From Acidobacteriota bacterium (lineage in GTDB: Bacteria; Acidobacteriota; Vicinamibacteria; Vicinamibacterales; CAVVIG01): a stretch of 8,327 nt of DNA. The notes beneath the pieces were generated by a model. It ran no database searches, had not been told where the DNA came from, and was given only the letters and a program-made list of their open reading frames with translations. Both the position numbers and the translations under genes were made by a program. Where the stretch lies: positions 1 to 8,327 of the forward strand of contig QHWL01000242.1 in NCBI GenBank assembly GCA_003222555.1, given 5' to 3'. The stretch's first letter is position 1. Each line of letters begins with the position of its first letter. This document shows, in pieces, positions 5,816 to 8,327 of the stretch.

Positions 5816-8327
5816 GTGACAGCTCGCCTCCATCCGTTTGACGCGGGCGCCACCGCTGAAGGACGCCGACTCGACGAAGAACGCCGGCGCGTCAAGCGAT
5901 GGAGTCGCTGGGGTCCGTACCTTGCCGATCGCGCCTGGGGGGCGGTCCGCGAAGACTACAGCCGCGACGCGACTCCCTGGGAGTATTTTCCCCACGATCA
6001 CGCGCGATCCCGCGCCTACCGCTGGAACGAGGACGGCCTCGCCGGGCTCTGCGATCGACATCAGCACATCTGCTTCGCGCTCGCGCTTTGGAACGGTCGC
6101 GACCCGTTCCTCAAAGAGCGGCTCTTCGGTCTGACCAACCACGAAGGCAACCACGGCGAAGACGTCAAGGAATGCTACTTCTACCTGGATAACACGCCGA
6201 CGCACAGCTACATGAAATGCCTCTACAAGTATCCGCAGAAAGCGTTCCCTTATGCGGCGCTCGTGACGGAGAACGGGCGCCGCGGACGGGATGATCCGGA
6301 GTTCGAGCTGTTCGACACGGGCATATTCGACGGCGATGAGTACTTCGACGTCCAGGTCGAATATGCCAAAGCCGACGTCGATGACATCCTGATTCGCATC
6401 CTCGTCACCAACCACGGACCCGACGCGGCGCACCTGGACGTGCTGCCGACGATTTGGTTCCGCAATACGTGGAGCTGGTCGCCGGGCTCGCCAAAACCTC
6501 AGATGCGCCGCCGGGAAAGCGCCGAGCCGACCGTCGAGCTCGACCACCCGGCCTATGGCCGCCGATGGCTCCGATGCGACGGCGCACCAACGGTTCTCTT
6601 TACGGAGAATGAGACGAACCGCCAGCGATTATTCGGAAGCCCGAACCCGACACCGTACGTCAAAGACGCGTTTCATCGTGTGGTCGTGGACCGCAACAGC
6701 GGGGCGGCAAATCCCGCGCACGAGGGGACGAAGGCGGCCGCGTGGTACGCCGTCGATCTGGCCCCCGGCGAAACAACCAAGATACGCCTGCGGTTCACCG
6801 ATGTGACCGAAGACGCGCCGTCGGCGTTCGCCGACACGTTCACGACGACGTTCGACACGCGGATTCGCGAAGCCGATGAGCTTTATGCGCGCCTGTTCCC
6901 CGCGACGCTGTCGGCCGACGCGCGCAACGTCGCGCGGCAGGCCGTCGCGGGTCTGCTGTGGTCGAAGCAGTTCTATCACTACGTCGTCCAGGAATGGCTC
7001 GACGGTGACCCGGGACAGCCGCCGCCCCCGGCGGAGCGCCTTCAAGGGCGCAATGCCAAATGGACGCACGTCTACAACGAAGACGTGCTCGCCGTGCCGG
7101 ACAAATGGGAGTATCCGTGGTATGCGGCGTGGGACCTCGCGTTCCACGCCGTGGCGCTCGCCCTGGTCGACGCCGACTTCGCGAAAGATCAGCTCGTGCT
7201 GCTGCTGCGCGAATGGTACATGCACCCCAACGGACAGCTGCCCGCGTACGAGTGGGCCCTCGACGACGTGAACCCGCCGGTCCATGCGTGGGCGGCGTGG
7301 CGTGTCTACAAAATCGACCAGAAGCGGCGCGGCAAGGGCGATCGCGTCTTTCTCGAGCGCGTGTTCCTCAAGCTCCTGTTGAACTTCACATGGTGGGTCA
7401 ATCGCGAGGACACCCAAGGCCTGAACGTGTTCGAGGGCGGGTTCCTTGGGTTGGACAACATTGGACTGTTCGACCGCAGCCAGCCGCTGCCGAGCGGTGT
7501 TCGTCTCGAACAGTCGGACGCGACCAGTTGGATGGCCATGTACGCGCTCAATATGCTCGCGATCGCCGTCGAACTGGCCAAGGACGACCACGCCTACGAA
7601 GATGTCGCGAGCAAGTTCTGGGAACACTTCGTCTACATCGCCCACGCGATGACAGGGGGCGCTATGCCGGGCCGCGAGGGCCACAACCTCTGGGACGAAG
7701 AAGACGGTTTCTTCTACGACGTGCTCGCGTTCAGCAACGGCCAGCGTTTGCCGCTGAAGATGCGATCGATGGTCGGGCTGCTCCCGCTCCTCGCGGTCGA
7801 GACGATCGAGCCGTCCATGCTGAAGCAGTTGCCCGGCTTCGCACGCCGGCTCACCGGCCCGATCTGACGGCCAACGTCGCCTGCATCCAGACGCTCGGCA
7901 TGGGAGGCCGCCGGCTGCTGGCCGCCGCGGACCGCCAACGGTTGGAGCGCGTCCTGACGGTGATGCTCGACGAGCGCGAATTTCTCTCGCCGTACGGCAT
8001 ACGCTCGATGTCGCGCGTCCACGCGGAGCATCCGTACAGACTGTCGGTGAATGGCGCCGAGCACAAGGTGTCGTACGAGCCCGCGGAGTCGCGGAGCCCG
8101 GCCTTCGGCGGAAACTCGAACTGGCGCGGTCCGATCTGGTTCCCTGTCAATTACCTGCTGATCGAAGCGCTGCAACGATTTCATCACTATTACGGGGACG
8201 ACTTCAAAGTGGAATGCCCGACCGGGTCCGGTCGCCTGCTTACGTTGCTGGAGGTCGCCGCCGAGTTGTCGCGCCGGCTCACCCGCCTGTTCCTGAAACG
8301 CCCCGACGGCACGCGTCCCATGTACGG
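5816..8327 (+). pseudogene. GH63/MGH1-like glucosidase, frameshifted, 3' end outside window
   Basis: A large glycoside hydrolase of the (alpha/alpha)6 type related to mannosyl-oligosaccharide glucosidase and mannosylglycerate hydrolase, probably cytoplasmic, as no signal peptide is seen. From GTG 5816 (weak ribosome site) the family blocks appear in order: '[19 protein letters not shown]', '[18 protein letters not shown]', '[19 protein letters not shown]', 'TPTHSYMK', then the catalytic barrel with '[17 protein letters not shown]' and '[12 protein letters not shown]'. D440 in that block is a candidate catalytic acid by analogy with GH63. This frame ends at TGA 7865-7867 just after 'LPGFARRL'. 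The family sequence resumes in another frame from 7855 ('[17 protein letters not shown]') and stays open to the window edge, with '[15 protein letters not shown]', '[18 protein letters not shown]' and '[16 protein letters not shown]'. The substrate is unknown; trehalose-like or glucosylglycerate-type compounds are possible. The lesion may be real or an assembly fault. Confidence 0.85.

Noticed and set aside
1..8327. CRISPR arrays, tRNA or rRNA genes, insertion sequences, phage or defence genes
   Set aside because: No regularly spaced direct repeats, cloverleaf-like sequence, transposase motifs or defence-family motifs were seen on either strand.

Overview
The window is GC-rich bacterial chromosome. 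It carries a three-gene sulfate-activation operon (cysD-cysN-cysH), a convergent NifA-like sigma-54 enhancer-binding regulator, a small winged-helix-type gene and a large GH63/MGH1-like glucosidase that runs off the right edge. The gene set, the small 'EMPGLQLTL' gene type and the dispersed intergenic palindromes suggest a soil or environmental Acidobacteriota-like organism (perhaps Vicinamibacteria). That placement is inferred from remembered family likeness, not measured.

Layout. 1-185: an imperfect palindromic repeat cut by the window edge. 198-403: a structured leader with a weak promoter candidate, mutually exclusive hairpins and a textbook intrinsic terminator that stops 67 nt short of cysD. 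471-3403 (+): cysD, cysN and cysH, tightly packed (TGATG and ATGA junctions). 3412-3575: a second, different long palindromic repeat between convergent genes. 3595-5169 (-): GAF / AAA+ / Fis-HTH regulator. 5170-5579: divergent regulatory region with AT-rich repeated motifs, a bulged hairpin and a REP-like repeat. 5580-5771 (+): small HTH-like protein. 5816 to the end (+): glucosidase.

Pathway logic. CysD and CysN form ATP sulfurylase (sulfate to adenylyl sulfate, APS). The CysH here carries the CC...CxxC iron-sulfur cysteines typical of APS reductases, so it should reduce APS directly to sulfite. That fits the absence of an APS kinase (CysC) gene or fusion.

The most notable point is that two of the large genes are broken. 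cysN has a frameshift near 2204-2222 and an in-frame TAG at 2664-2666, followed by a 33-codon tail that still ends in an ATGA overlap with cysH. The glucosidase is frameshifted at about 7853, apparently by loss of around 16 nt, and its reading resumes cleanly in another frame to the window end. Either the locus is in recent decay or the assembly contains errors; the sequence alone cannot separate these. I did not find a convincing wholly new system. The best candidates for something undescribed are the cysD leader and the repeated operator-like motifs upstream of the regulator.
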